From positions 3,358,001-3,422,000 of the forward strand of contig OZ026845.1 in the NCBI GenBank assembly GCA_964023205.1: a stretch of DNA of 64,000 nt, read 5' to 3'. This document shows positions 37,801 to 44,989 of the stretch, piece by piece. The notes under the pieces are model-generated. The model was not told the DNA's origin, did not search any database, and worked only from the letters and a program-made list of their open reading frames with translations. Source of the DNA: Lutraria lutraria. Taxonomy: Eukaryota; Mollusca; Bivalvia; Venerida; Mactridae. How positions within the stretch are numbered: position 1 is the first letter of the stretch; each line of letters begins with the position of its first letter. The position numbers were made by a program, and so were the translations under genes.

Positions 37801-40800
37801 CCTGATCAAACTTTCCTTATATTATAAAGGTTCCCTCTATTCAGTAATCATCAGTCAATTCTGATCAAACTTTCCTTGAATTGTTAAGATGGTTTAAAAT
37901 GAAGTAATTTTGAACACACTGTGATGACTATTATCTAGGTGGTATGGTTCACTGGAAACGTGAAGAGACAGAAGAAAAGAAGGAAGACAATCAGTATTGG
38001 TATTGGTACCGAGCACCATCAGCTGAAGTCGAGATGACGGCTTATGTTCTCATGTCCATGTTAGAAGCCTCCGATGATGTTAATTATGGTGATACTCAAG
38101 CTATTGTCCAGTGGTTGACCAAACAAAGAAACCCATATGGAGGGTTTTCATCTACACAGGTACAGTTAAATTTGGTGTATAGTCACATGTTTATAGCAAC
38201 GACCGTAGTGTGGTCACTCTTCAGTCTTAGACTTACCTGTCTATAGCTTAAATTTACTGATATACGGGGGATGGTCCACAAGTTTGTGTACATTTGGATT
38301 TACCAATGAATATGTCCATATTCATTGGTAAAAATCTTATAATTACATGCAACTGAAAACTTGGGTATAAAATGATAAAACTTTTGATAATTACTTATGA
38401 TGAATTTTAATTGAAATATTTAGTTTATAAAAATAGTTAAAAGTTGTGTCCACGACCGTCTGGATCACCCTCCTTCAAATAAACTTCTGAATGAAGACCA
38501 TATTTATCTCCCCGTTTTGGCGACCCTTATTTACAGGTTTACCTGTGTTCATTTGTCAAAGAAGGAAACACGTCTTCAGTAATAAGGTTGCCTTTTGGAC
38601 TAAAAGCACAATTTTTATCTCCTATGTGAAGAGTCAGTTTTTATCTCCTGTGTGAAGAATCAGTTTTTATAGTTTTTAATTGTTTCTATAATTCATGGTT
38701 CTTTATTAGGAAATGCTTTGTCATTGAATTCACATGACTTTTGTGAGGAAGCCATCTAACTAGCTTACCAAAGGTCTGTCAATTGTTAAAGCTGAAAATT
38801 TACCAAATGGCCTTGCCTGTTGATGGGACAATAATTTACACCACAAATAAACAAACATTTATGCCAAAATGATTTATGATTAGTATCATTATATGACTAC
38901 TTTTAGGACACTGTAGTGGCTTTGCAAGCTTTAGCGAAGTTTGCTCAGCTGACATACTCTGGGGAGACTGCTGTTACAGTGGAGGTTAAGAACTCTGCCA
39001 GTGATAGTATATTCCTTGTTGATGCTGACAATAGTTTGGTAACACAGTCAGAGGACCTATTTGGAGATGATCACTCGGTTGAGATCACAACAACTGGATC
39101 CGGTTGTGCATTGGCTCAGGTAATAATCTTAAAATAAAACACTGGTAGTATCAAATAACAAGCTTTTATATGTAAATATACTACTGGGAACTTCGATTAC
39201 TCCCTCTGCACATATCATTGTATTAGCTCGAACTTTGATGACTTGGAAAGAAACATGATAATTTTTTTTTTATGCACATATTTTGCAGGTGCAACTTGGC
39301 TTATTTCTTCTATCCTTTTAAACAGTTGTTTAACTATAAACAAAATTGCAATACCATTAAACAGATATTGGATATATTTGATACGCAATTATATGAGTCT
39401 ATTGTTTAAATTTAACGAAAATACCAGTATACTACAGAGCACCAGGAAGTGTAGGAAGTTTCATTGAATGTATTGACCATAGTTTACTTTACCGCATAGT
39501 ATCATTACCTTTTATTTCATAAATTACCAGCAGGAAATAAATGCTGCAGATCTAAAGATGTCTACCTTAATTGAAAGTATCAGGTGTTGTAAGACCAAAA
39601 AAGCTGTTAACTGCTAACATCAGCTTAAAGTATGGAGTCTGCTGCTTGGCAGACTTTTATGTTCAAAAATCTATTTTTAAAAGTTCATTGATAAAGGTTT
39701 ACATGAAAATAAAAAAATCAGCATGATAAGAATTTCCAAGGCTGAAAAAATGCAGAGCTAGCAGAAAAATAGTGTAAGTTTCGTTAGTGGAAAACTGAAT
39801 TTTTTCCCCTAAGCTAGAAATCTTTGTCTTATATGTTTTAGGTGAGCATGAAATATAATGTATTCCAAGAAGAAGACTCTGGACCTGCTTTTTCTGTTAA
39901 AGTTACAGTTCATCCTTCTAAAACTGATAGAAACAACTGTGCAAGAAGGTCCCTGTCTGTATGTGCTAGGTAAGGTGTTACAGTTTGTTGTTCTATAATG
40001 TATGAGGGGTGGTCATAAAGTTTGGACAAAAAAAACTGGATGTCAGAATTCTACATAAATTTATACAGTTAACCAGCTGTGCATGTTAATTTATTATGTA
40101 CAGTACAACCTCTTCAGAGCGGCCCTCTGTACAGCAACAACCTCTCTGTAACAACACCTTAAAAATGTCCCTACTTGATATATACTATAATTTTAACCTC
40201 TGTAGAGCAACAACCTCTAAACAACTGCCCATATTTGCAGCTCCAATAGGATGTTGCTCTACAGAGGGTGTACTGTACATGAAATTGAGATATGAAACAT
40301 GAATTTTAATCTTTAAATTTACCTGAAAAATAAAATGCCAATGACAAAAGCTTAGAGACCCACTCTTGCTGCAGCCTACTTTATTATATATCTCTCTATT
40401 ATTACAGCTATCTGAAATCAGGCATTTCTAACATGGCTATAGTTGAAGTAAAAATGCTAACTGGGTGGATACCAGTAAAGAACTCTTTGCAAGAGGTAAA
40501 ATATCAAAGATTTTTACAAATTAGTGAAAGAAATGGGGGATTAAACTTATAATTTAAAATTTCGCCTCATAAGTGTTTTTATGCCCCTGCCATGGTGGAA
40601 GGTCACAAAGTCTTACCCTGTGCGTCCTTCTGTCCGTCTTTTCTAATTTTGGTTTCTGAGCGATAAATCATGAACTGTCGCATAGATTGGTTTCATATTT
40701 TACATGAAGGTGTATAATAATAAGATACAGGTCAAGTTCAATTTCCATTAAAATCTAAATATTTTCGCAGGAGTTATGGCTCCTTTTTTGACTTAGCTCT

Positions 40801-43800
40801 CAGCTCGGCCGTTTGTGCCCTCTGGAATATTTCTAGTAGATACCTATTCCTAAACTTAAAGATAGAGTGGACCATATTGGAAATTGATCTAGCACCAGAT
40901 GTGTTATTTGCAATATATAAAGTCATTATTGCTCTTATTATTATAGAGTAATATGTATGAAATGTGCTGATGTAAAACATATTGTCAAATTGTGACAAAG
41001 AATAGAATTATTTATTTGTTATGCTTGGAACTTAACTACCGGTATGTACAATAAAATCTCTCCTGTGTCGGTTGCTTCATGGAAAACATGTCATTGTTCG
41101 GTTTGTTAATTATGATTTTAAATCATAATATTCTCAAATTTTACAGCTCGTCAAAGCTGATAAGATACAAAGTATGGAGGTAGACAAAAATTATGTTCAG
41201 CTTTATTTTGATGAGGTAAGTAAAATGTACTCATTGTTTAAAGATCATAGGAATCTTAAAATAATCCTACGGTATGTTATATTATAAGATGAACACATGT
41301 AGTTATGCTTGTTTCACTATATCCAATAACAGTCTTTGAAATGATAAATTTACTGGACTGAATGAATTTTTGGTGCACACAAAATTTCATATCATTTGGC
41401 TTAAACCCATATTTTTCGAGAGTGATTAAAATATTTTTTTTTTTTGTCCTGAAACATAATACAATAAGTGCTTAATTATCACCAAAAAAATCACTTGACT
41501 GTCAAAACACTAACCTTTTAAAATTTACTGGACCAAAGGTTCGGTACTCAGTCCAGGGCTAAAATTGATAACTGCAATAATTCACTATAACCTAGGTTAT
41601 TTGTATCATATGTGATTTTGTTAATCATATCTTTTAAGGTAATGAAAATTGCAGTTTTGTAACATGTGGATATTATTATATAAGTAAAATATTAATTTTG
41701 TTTTACAGTTTACTGACACTTTAACCTGCGTAGAATTTGAAGTAGAACAAGACATAAGAATGAATCCTAAAGAAGCTCTGGTGAAGGTTTATGATTATTA
41801 TGAAACAAGTAAGTTGGAAGTTTCTTAATGTATCATTGAACTATTCATTTAACCTCTCTAGAGCAACAACATCTTGATAACAGCATAATTTTGCTTCTCC
41901 CAGAGTGTTGCTTTGTAGAGGTTGCTCTGTATATACCAATATAGTTCAACATGGATATAGTGAACTCAGACATTGTGAAGATTTGGATGCAGTAAAGTAT
42001 CTGTTTTTCTCCTCTTAAGGCACCATCTTATTTTATTGTTTTGAAATACATAAGGATATTGAATTAACAAAAACAAACAAAATGTCATTTTTAAAAGTAA
42101 AGGTCGGACTCAAGTATAAACAACCCAAACTGTTTTTGGAATGTTTCCATAGCCATCACTCATTTGGCGCACATGAATTTTATGTGGACAAAAGTACTAC
42201 CATTTCTACATCTGCCATGCTAATGTTACACTGGTTCCCTTGTCATGCTAATGTTACACTGGTTCCCTTGTCATGCTAATGTTACACTGGTTCCCTTGTC
42301 ATGCTAATGTTACACTGGTTCCCCTGCCATGCTAATGTGACACTGGTTCCCCTGCCATGCTAATTAGATACTGGTTCCCCTGCCGTGCTGATGTTACACT
42401 GGTTCCCCTGCCATGCTAATGTGACACTGGTTCCCCTGCCGTGCTGATGTTACACTGGTTAACCTGCCATGCTAATGTGACACTGGTTCCCCTGCCATGC
42501 TAATGTTACACTGGTTCCCCTGCCAGGTTGCAGTGCAAGTCTATGTAAGTTCAGTTTCCCTATGTACTTTCAGTACTTTGGCCTGGTGTATGTTATTTTA
42601 CTATCAAGGTTTGATACATTTATCTGTGATATGTTACAGGTTATAGCGTCACAACAGGTTATGGAATAAAAACAACATGTGGAACCAAAGAAGAAATACC
42701 TTTAGATAATGAAGGCTTGGACTGTAGAATTATGCAGTGTAGATCTGAATGGGTTCCAGAAAAATTGGTGAGTGACATTGGCGCACAGTTAGTTTGCTTC
42801 CGAAAGAATCTCTTTTCTAATTACAGTCATACCTGTCCACATTTGTCTTTCACAAGGGTAGTCAGTCTCCACAGGTTTGATTGTATATAACTTAAGTTTG
42901 ATTTCATAAATCTCATTCATTTTCTGCAATAATATTAGAGTCTTGTCTGAATTAATGCATAGAAATTTATTATATAATGAAATAGCGGGTACTATTTATG
43001 TACATTGTATATTGACAGTAAAACCCACTGTTGTTTTTTCCAGACTTGTCCAAATTGTGAGATGAAAGAAATGAAGAGTAAAGAATTAACTAAACTTGCA
43101 TGTGCTTCCAAAGCAGGTACAATGCTCTGAAATATAGTTTTATACGTATTTATTGTTAGAGTGCTGATTTCTTTTTTTTTTGTTTAGAAAAACTGTTGTA
43201 AGAAAATCTGGTAGGAGGAAGAATTAAGATCTATATATTTGCCAATTAAAGACTTACTGATGTTTACAATATTGTTTTCACAAGCTTTCTACAGCATTAT
43301 TTGCTGAATATTAATTAAAGAACAGCATCATCAGTTCAGATATGCAAACATGGTAAAATTCCCTCATGTAAGAACAACAGGCTACAGGATCATCTCCTTC
43401 GGTTACAGGGCTGCCAAACTGTGAAACATGCTTCCACAGGATATAAGTTGGAACGAATTTCAGTTTTTTGCGCAGTGTAACATGTATATCCATAATTATA
43501 TATTTCATTTAACTTCCTTGCTGTAATTTCTATCATGTGCTTAGTATGTGTTTAATTATTGTATCTATTCTGTTCTTAAGTCAGTCAATAGCTATACATG
43601 GCTAATATTAATTACTTTTTATTTGTAAATAAATTTCTTATTAATAGCCTACAAAGCAATTGTTGCAAGGAAGGGCGATTATTCAATGAAAATAAAATCT
43701 GATCTTCGACAAAAGAATAAAATAGCCTTGACTGATGCTTTCTTCAACTTCAAGATGGGAGATCATTGCTCATGTCCAATACTGAAAGGCTCACGTAAGT

Positions 43801-44989
43801 CTCTCTGTTTAAACAAATTTATTTTTCATCAATTTACAACTTATATTAACTGCTCTCCTTGACTCTAAAAAAAGCTCTTGGATTCTGACTTGTACTGATG
43901 CCGAAAGAAGTTATTGTGAGAGTTCTACCGGTAATCAATTTCCATCATTGACAGGATTCGAACCCGCATCCTCCGGGTTAGAAGTCAGATGCTCTACCTT
44001 TACACCTCCATCCTCTGTTGTTTATATTACATTCTAACTAAATCTGTATTAAAGTTATATAAACATCAATGTATTTAATTAATCCAGTATTTTAAAACAT
44101 GGTTGGCTGATCCAGTTTACCATTCTAGAAATTACTCAAAATAATGTCCAATAATGTCACAATCTACTTGTTATTTATACATTGGGAGGAAAATGTAACA
44201 GCCAGCTGAAATACAGTTCTGGTTGATTTTAGGTAAAATGTGAATACATTTAACAAAATTACGGTTGTAATGAAAGTAATAAACAGTTAAACAGCCAAAA
44301 AATTGACTCCCTGAAAACCATAATTCTCTGAAATTCAAATGTTTTTTCAAGTCCCATTTTTTAAAGAATTTCGGAAAGAATCTGAATTTTCAGGGTACCA
44401 TACTTATGGCCCAGTGGGTAAGGCGTCCGGTTATCAGGGATTTTTGTATATGTTCCAATATTTTATTAGTTGATAAAGTGACTGGAGTGTTTAAAAACCA
44501 AGTATGTAAACAGACTAGTTACTGTACTATAAATACCTGATCATAAACAAATTAACCCCGCCCTTTTATCTGTGACTAAAATAATGATGAAAATGGCATT
44601 AAATCAGAATAAGAAGTGGACAACAAATTGTCATTCGCTGTTATCCTATATACACTAATACACTAATACACAAGATGTACATGTATTCTGTATTCTGACT
44701 CAAAAAAACATTCAAAATATACATATTTCAGTCATGAATGTATTACATGGACTTTTATTTTATAGAAACTCGGGCTCTGATTCTCTCAAAAGATGCATCG
44801 TTGGATTTGGAAAGTGGTGTGATGACCTTACAAGATGGACACACAGTCATTCCACAGACGAAAAGTAGCGAGAAAATAATCAGACGAGTGACCACGAGAG
44901 GGAAACTGTGTCAGAAACTGGAAAGATTACGACGTTCGGGAACAAGACAAAGTATTGCTAAACTGAGACGGTTGATGGGAAGAATATAA
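7791..44989 (+). CDS. TEP gene 1: secreted alpha-2-macroglobulin-like thioester protein, 38 exons
   Basis: Hand-assembled CDS with GT-AG junctions and matching phases throughout. Exons: 7791-7849, 12044-12240, 12583-12845, 13626-13698, 14377-14490, 15129-15213, 15851-15962, 16343-16463, 16779-16894, 17667-17840, 18903-19124, 20109-20232, 20643-20692, 21037-21142, 21768-21925, 23326-23475, 25569-25668, 26162-26229, 27615-27687, 29064-29247 or 30584-30737, 32551-32782, 33153-33302, 33547-33645, 34258-34309, 34816-34902, 36005-36181, 36585-36916, 37494-37662, 37939-38159, 38907-39119, 39842-39969, 40408-40495, 41147-41215, 41709-41808, 42640-42767, 43044-43116, 43648-43794, 44766-44989. The sum is 5238 nt (1745 aa) with the first bait exon or 5208 nt (1735 aa) with the second. 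The family traps proteases or opsonises through a thioester (GCGEQN, residues about 1076-1081). Family hallmarks include TDKPIYKPGQTVKFR, SFFPETWLW, GCGEQN and VKVYDYYET. It is A2M-like in its bait and thioester regions but carries a complement-like C-terminal NTR domain. No anaphylatoxin-type six-cysteine module is visible. Confidence 0.93.
9100..9700 (-). pseudogene. Decayed LINE reverse-transcriptase fragment in intron 1
   Basis: The reverse complement, read across frameshifts, gives successive reverse-transcriptase signatures: a segment like 'SLTCLCCKLLEH', then 'AKRSCETQLLTLYHELAS', then 'PDMITLDF', then 'DRVSHKRVL'. In non-LTR retrotransposons this order (CK.LE; RSCETQL; LDFSKAFD; VSH..L) marks RT domains 2-4. 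No frame stays open, so this is an old 5'-truncated or fragmented copy. The boundaries are approximate. Confidence 0.65.
12044..14490 (+). CDS. TEP gene 1 exons 2-5: macroglobulin domains MG1 and MG2
   Basis: Exons 12044-12240, 12583-12845, 13626-13698 and 14377-14490. Exon 2 opens with GKWLFTLPSLME and a strand containing VCLILQD, the MG1 fold. Exon 3 carries the strongly conserved MG2 start TDKPIYKPGQTVKFRV, the best single family signature in the N-terminal half. Exon 5 ends in YFTVDEY, the usual linker into MG3. Exon 2 (197 nt) has an exact-length counterpart in the downstream paralogue. Confidence 0.9.
15129..16463 (+). CDS. TEP gene 1 exons 6-8: MG3
   Basis: Exons 15129-15213, 15851-15962 and 16343-16463. 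The segment begins VLPKFEVTIKPPSYLLP, the MG3 pattern (LPKFEV.I..P), continues with YTYGKPVVGDANVEICY, and ends with a strand including ELTIDVNVTEAQT. The exon 7 donor (GTAACT at 15963) is the least canonical in this part, but frame and homology support it. Confidence 0.85.
15287..15398. repeat. Foldback repeat, CTCTCCAAAG family (copy 1)
   Basis: The ends are imperfect inverted repeats: 'acagtgcagattctccaaag' at the left and 'tatggagaggttgcact' at the right, with 'gttgctcaaagaga' internally. Related copies, intact or partial, lie at about 32800-32889, 40099-40277, 41851-41935 and 59516-59683. They share 'acagt.caacctctccaaag' ends and an internal 'gttgctcaagagag'. It looks like a MITE family with no coding capacity. 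Confidence 0.6.
16779..20232 (+). CDS. TEP gene 1 exons 9-12: MG4 and flanking region
   Basis: Exons 16779-16894, 17667-17840, 18903-19124 and 20109-20232. Recognisable pieces are FKPGVPYKARVVVTNPDGTP (MG4 start), the strand YGTDENGIAYFSI, and the later DSFVYIPDVDEAADCDTVVD. Exon 12 ends in PLKRTRIE, a basic cluster just before the linker cassette that could be a processing site, although its P4 residue is not Arg. All junctions are in phase. Confidence 0.88.
18583..18828. repeat. CAGTCAAACC foldback element with perfect 14-bp terminal inverted repeats
   Basis: It starts with TACAGTCAAACCTG (18583-18596) and ends with the exact reverse complement CAGGTTTGACTGTA (18815-18828). The inside holds several copies of 'ggcctttattcagagggt'. 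The outer TA on both sides fits TA target duplication by a Tc1/mariner-type transposase. Related copies: 21257-21412, about 28136-28256, 34931-35110, about 42823-42889 (short) and 46592-46759. This MITE family is the most abundant recurring element inside the gene. Confidence 0.75.
19245..19440. repeat. Tandem repeat, 4 x 49 bp
   Basis: Four nearly identical 49-bp units start at 19245, 19294, 19343 and 19392. Each begins 'taacgtcacaccaacagcct' and includes 'gtcatgtggtgactgtcagc'. The near identity implies recent amplification within the intron between exons 11 and 12. Confidence 0.9.
20283..20362 (-). repeat. tRNA-derived SINE-like sequence (minus strand)
   Basis: The reverse complement reads TAGCTCTATTGGTAGAG, a good Pol III A-box, followed about 30 bases later by GTGGGTTCAAGC, a degenerate B-box. 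A complete cloverleaf with a paired acceptor stem is not evident. It is better called a tRNA-derived SINE head or tRNA pseudogene than a working tRNA. Confidence 0.55.
20643..21142 (+). CDS. TEP gene 1 exons 13-14: Pro/acidic/Tyr linker cassette between MG4 and MG5
   Basis: Exons 20643-20692 (50 nt) and 21037-21142 (106 nt) together encode 52 residues inserted where A2M-family proteins usually have a short connector. The first half is proline-rich (TPLYPHPPIDPVPV). The second is acidic with clustered tyrosines (GEMYDYYGMEPVDEE). Neither exon is a multiple of three alone, but the pair is, and exon 12 can splice to exon 15 in frame (gaa g|at gct). Acid-flanked tyrosines are the usual setting for tyrosine sulfation. 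Whether the cassette is optional in mRNA is inference. Confidence 0.75.
21257..21412. repeat. CAGTCAAACC foldback element copy
   Basis: Diverged copy: it starts 'tacagtcacacttgtgaaca' and ends 'cacaggtttgattgta', with internal 'gtggccacttacaca'. It lies in the intron between exons 14 and 15. Confidence 0.6.
21768..23475 (+). CDS. TEP gene 1 exons 15-16: MG5 and start of MG6
   Basis: Exons 21768-21925 and 23326-23475. Exon 15 contains HFKLQVPVFKAYSPYAKLL and ends GCFSNK, matching the MG5 pattern of A2M. Exon 16 contains PGETVNYTVSA and CFVGMVDKSVMLL, the universal MG5/MG6 hallmark (DKSV.LL). Phases are 0 at both ends of exon 16. Confidence 0.9.
23520..25490. repeat. 60-bp minisatellite, about 33 units, with a 540-bp higher-order repeat
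   Basis: The whole intron between exons 16 and 17 is filled by a 60-bp unit containing 'ggttgactgacaggtaaact' and 'gacagacagatgaatagat'. Lines of nine units repeat: 24481-24943 is identical base for base to 25021-25483, a 540-bp offset, so a block of nine monomers was duplicated recently. Long minus-strand frames across the array (23545-24195, 24296-25540) exist only because 60 is divisible by three. They encode a repetitive LSVN/IHLSVH pattern and are not genes. Confidence 0.95.
25569..27687 (+). CDS. TEP gene 1 exons 17-19: MG6 (first part) leading to the bait region
   Basis: Exons 25569-25668, 26162-26229 and 27615-27687. Products include VLNKAGQISRQYFYKSYYKE, PEFWSYWIRPEGVDS and a segment with TRPCKKQERYY. 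Exon 17 has a second possible acceptor at 25549-25550 that would add six in-frame codons (MFWFLQ). Exon 19 ends one base into a codon, which fixes the phase any following exon must have. No six-cysteine anaphylatoxin domain is present here, unlike C3, C4 or C5. Confidence 0.85.
26401..27052. repeat. Interspersed repeat with ~150-bp internal units
   Basis: Four decaying units share 'gcttgtttacactctag', 'atttattcac.aatcctaat' and 'agagttatgggcccttgact'. The sequence opens with 'tctgtcgtccgtccac' and closes with 'ggccatcttggccctcttgt', end signatures similar to the repeats near 55000-55760. It is non-coding and lies in the intron between exons 18 and 19. Confidence 0.6.
27276..27350 (+). repeat. 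tRNA-derived SINE-like sequence
   Basis: The plus strand reads TTGGCGGTCAAGTGGTAAC (A-box-like) and, downstream, GTCATGGGTATGATTCTC (B-box-like), spaced as in a tRNA. Acceptor pairing is not convincing, so it is a SINE head or pseudogene. Confidence 0.5.
27878..28031. repeat. Large inverted repeat in the intron upstream of the bait exons
   Basis: Left arm 27878-27913 (begins 'cacaggctactgg', ends 'gaaggccccacagacctt') pairs with right arm 27995-28031 (begins 'aaggtctgtgggggcctt', ends 'ggtagcctgtg'). The arms are about 36 bases and nearly perfect, with a loop of about 80 bases. It is probably a MITE, but in the pre-mRNA it would form a strong stem between exon 19 and the first bait exon. Confidence 0.8.
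28531..28632. repeat. Miniature palindromic foldback element flanked by a 10-bp direct repeat
   Basis: AGTTAAAGGC occurs on both sides (28531-28540 and 28623-28632) and looks like a target-site duplication. Between them is a palindrome of about 80 bp: tcgtcggatac (28542-28552) pairs with gtatccgacga (28610-28620), and ctccgctac (28571-28579) pairs with gtagcggag (28588-28596). The loop is about 8 bases. It is GC-rich compared with its surroundings. Confidence 0.85.
29064..29247 (+). CDS. TEP gene 1 exon 20a: bait region, Arg/Gly/Pro-rich version
   Basis: A 184-nt exon entering in phase 1 and leaving in phase 2. It encodes about 40 residues of low-complexity bait (RMDGPQGMGG, RPMPLARGEIADSG) followed by the conserved MG6 return strand VEVEKVRSFFPETWLWD. 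In A2M-type inhibitors the bait is cut by the target protease, which triggers the trap. The exposed arginines (RMD, GRP, ARG) suggest cleavage by trypsin-like enzymes, which is inference. The acceptor could be at 29062-29063 or 29068-29069, both in frame. The donor is GTCAGT, weaker than the GTAAGT used by most exons here. It is an alternative to exon 20b. Confidence 0.88.
30584..30737 (+). CDS. TEP gene 1 exon 20b: alternative bait region, acidic version
   Basis: A 154-nt exon with the same entry and exit phases as exon 20a (184 and 154 both leave remainder one). The bait part is acidic and aromatic (DTAQDVDYAEYSFAAVDDID) with no basic residue before KNEVKVDRVR. It then shares RSFFPETWLW with exon 20a. 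The donor is GTTGGT, a weak site. Joined after exon 20a it reads gg|a tga, a stop. It must therefore replace 20a, not follow it. Cleavage preference would differ from 20a, perhaps for acidic- or aromatic-specific proteases, which is inference. Confidence 0.88.
32551..33302 (+). CDS. TEP gene 1 exons 21-22: MG7
   Basis: Exons 32551-32782 and 33153-33302. The order VPTTIPDTITEWVG, FQPFFVSLTLPYSAIRGE and VTVFNYLSECV is the highly conserved MG7 block shared by A2M, CD109 and complement C3. Exon 22 contains CLCGGKSES, a Cys pair typical for the same place in A2M, and ends with EIDMEVK. Exon 21 completes the codon begun by either bait exon (gg|a). Confidence 0.93.
33305..33515. repeat. Short AT-rich tandem repeat beginning at the exon 22 donor
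   Basis: Degenerate units of about 25-30 bp with 'tagatttactgtaatctcaa' follow the exon 22 donor immediately. The first unit, 'gtaagatttattgtaatctc', contains the donor itself, so the donor region may have seeded the array. Confidence 0.6.
33547..34902 (+). CDS. TEP gene 1 exons 23-25: end of MG7 and first half of CUB
   Basis: Exons 33547-33645, 34258-34309 and 34816-34902. Exon 23 reads VMSVSNDGICKD and VGVSDGVQRQLLIE, matching 'D.v.R.l.V.peG' of the family. The peptide continues AEGVPQELTWSSYICVN. Exon 25 ends with ELPVNMVPDSYKAKVSVIGD, the CUB strand that leads into the thioester domain. Short exons are typical in this stretch of TEP genes. Confidence 0.88.
34931..35110. repeat. CAGTCAAACC foldback element copy
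   Basis: It begins 'actcaaacctgtgttagca' and 'gtcacctccaaataaaggcc' and ends 'cctatgtttacaggtttgac'. It lies in the intron between exons 25 and 26. Confidence 0.65.
35265..35560. repeat. Degenerate tandem repeat with 'gtgcatacattgtatttagg' units
   Basis: Eight or so diverged units of about 30-60 bp contain 'gtgcatacattg', 'aggccacacctact' and variants. Non-coding, in the intron before the thioester exon. Confidence 0.7.
36005..39119 (+). CDS. TEP gene 1 exons 26-30: thioester domain and second half of CUB
   Basis: Exons 36005-36181, 36585-36916, 37494-37662, 37939-38159 and 38907-39119. The alpha-helical thioester domain begins LSNLKNLLRMPYGCGEQNV and continues FAPNIYVL-like (YAPNIYVLQYL), GYQRQMNYRH, WLTIFVVKSF, APSAEVEMTAYVL and YGGFSSTQDTVVALQALAKF. 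These match A2M almost strand for strand. The residue aligned with the catalytic histidine of C3 (117 residues after the thioester Cys, 36818-36820) is serine. By family knowledge this gives a thioester that favours amines over hydroxyls. The CUB end is DSIFLVDADN ... GSGCALAQ. Confidence 0.94.
36061..36078 (+). other. Thioester motif GCGEQN
   Basis: These bases encode GCGEQN (residues about 1076-1081 of the longer form), the Cys-Gln pair that forms the internal beta-cysteinyl-gamma-glutamyl thioester. The motif is intact, so covalent binding to targets is expected. Confidence 0.97.
37054..37390. repeat. 30-bp minisatellite, about 11 units
   Basis: The unit is 'tattacatgtattatatgtg' followed by 'acacacatag'; the last units lose a few bases ('gacacatactattgcatg'). 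Open frames run through on both strands only because the period is a multiple of three. It lies in the intron between exons 27 and 28. Confidence 0.92.
37649..37895. repeat. Tandem copies of the exon 28 donor region
   Basis: The end of exon 28 and its donor ('aaaggtttcctccagtaagt' plus 'aattatcaataa...ccttatattgt') is followed by three diverged copies of the same ~60-bp unit: 'aaaggtatcctctattcagt', 'aaatatcttctttagtcagt' and 'aaaggttccctctattcagt'. The copies lack a good GTAAGT (they read GTAATC), so they may be decoy donors. Confidence 0.75.
39842..41808 (+). CDS. TEP gene 1 exons 31-34: receptor-binding domain (MG8)
   Basis: Exons 39842-39969, 40408-40495, 41147-41215 and 41709-41808. The domain runs VSMKYNVF, FSVKVTVHPS, SGISNMAIVEVKMLTGWIPV, YVQLYFDE, and ends ALVKVYDYYET, the classic closing strand of the A2M receptor-binding domain. 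In vertebrate A2M the protein ends soon after this; here four more exons follow. Confidence 0.93.
42213..42530. repeat. ~29-bp minisatellite inside an interspersed repeat
   Basis: Eleven or so units of 'catgctaatgttacactggt' plus 'tcccctgc' sit between 'ttctacatctgc' and 'ttgcagtgcaagtctatgta'. Both flanks also occur, without the expansion, near 36275-36330 and 32935-33000. The tandem array is therefore an internal expansion of a dispersed element. It lies in the intron between exons 34 and 35. Confidence 0.8.
42640..44989 (+). CDS. TEP gene 1 exons 35-38: C-terminal netrin-like (C345C/NTR) domain and basic tail
   Basis: Exons 42640-42767, 43044-43116, 43648-43794 and 44766-44989 (stop at 44987-44989). 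After a Cys-rich connector (CGTKEE, LDCRIMQCRSEW, TCPNCEM) the sequence reads LACASKAAYKAIVARKGDYS, a long beta region, then GDHCSCPILKGSETRALILS. This fits the NTR pattern (Cys, 'a.kakV', later 'C.CP.l..g..yLi'), as in the C345C domain of complement C3-C5. The last 30 residues are rich in Arg and Lys (KLERLRRSGTRQ, IAKLRRLMGRI) and could form a cationic amphipathic helix. The domain call rests on pattern only; Trp residues usual in vertebrate C345C are missing. Confidence 0.75.
43950..44012 (-). repeat. tRNA-derived SINE-like sequence (minus strand)
   Basis: The reverse complement reads GGAGGTGTAAAGGTAGAGCA (A-box-like), CTGACTTCTAACCCGG (anticodon-stem-like) and GCGGGTTCGAATCCTGTC (a near-perfect B-box). 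The acceptor stem does not pair well, so a tRNA-derived SINE or tRNA pseudogene is more likely than a functional tRNA. Confidence 0.6.

Noticed and set aside
44395..44445. tRNA at 44410 ('ggcccagtgggtaaggcgtc')
   Set aside because: Only the 5' half (A-box) is present; no B-box follows.
7791..44989. CD109-type (GPI-anchored) identity for TEP gene 1
   Set aside because: The C-terminus is an NTR-like domain and a basic tail, with no hydrophobic GPI-attachment signal, and the receptor-binding block matches A2M.
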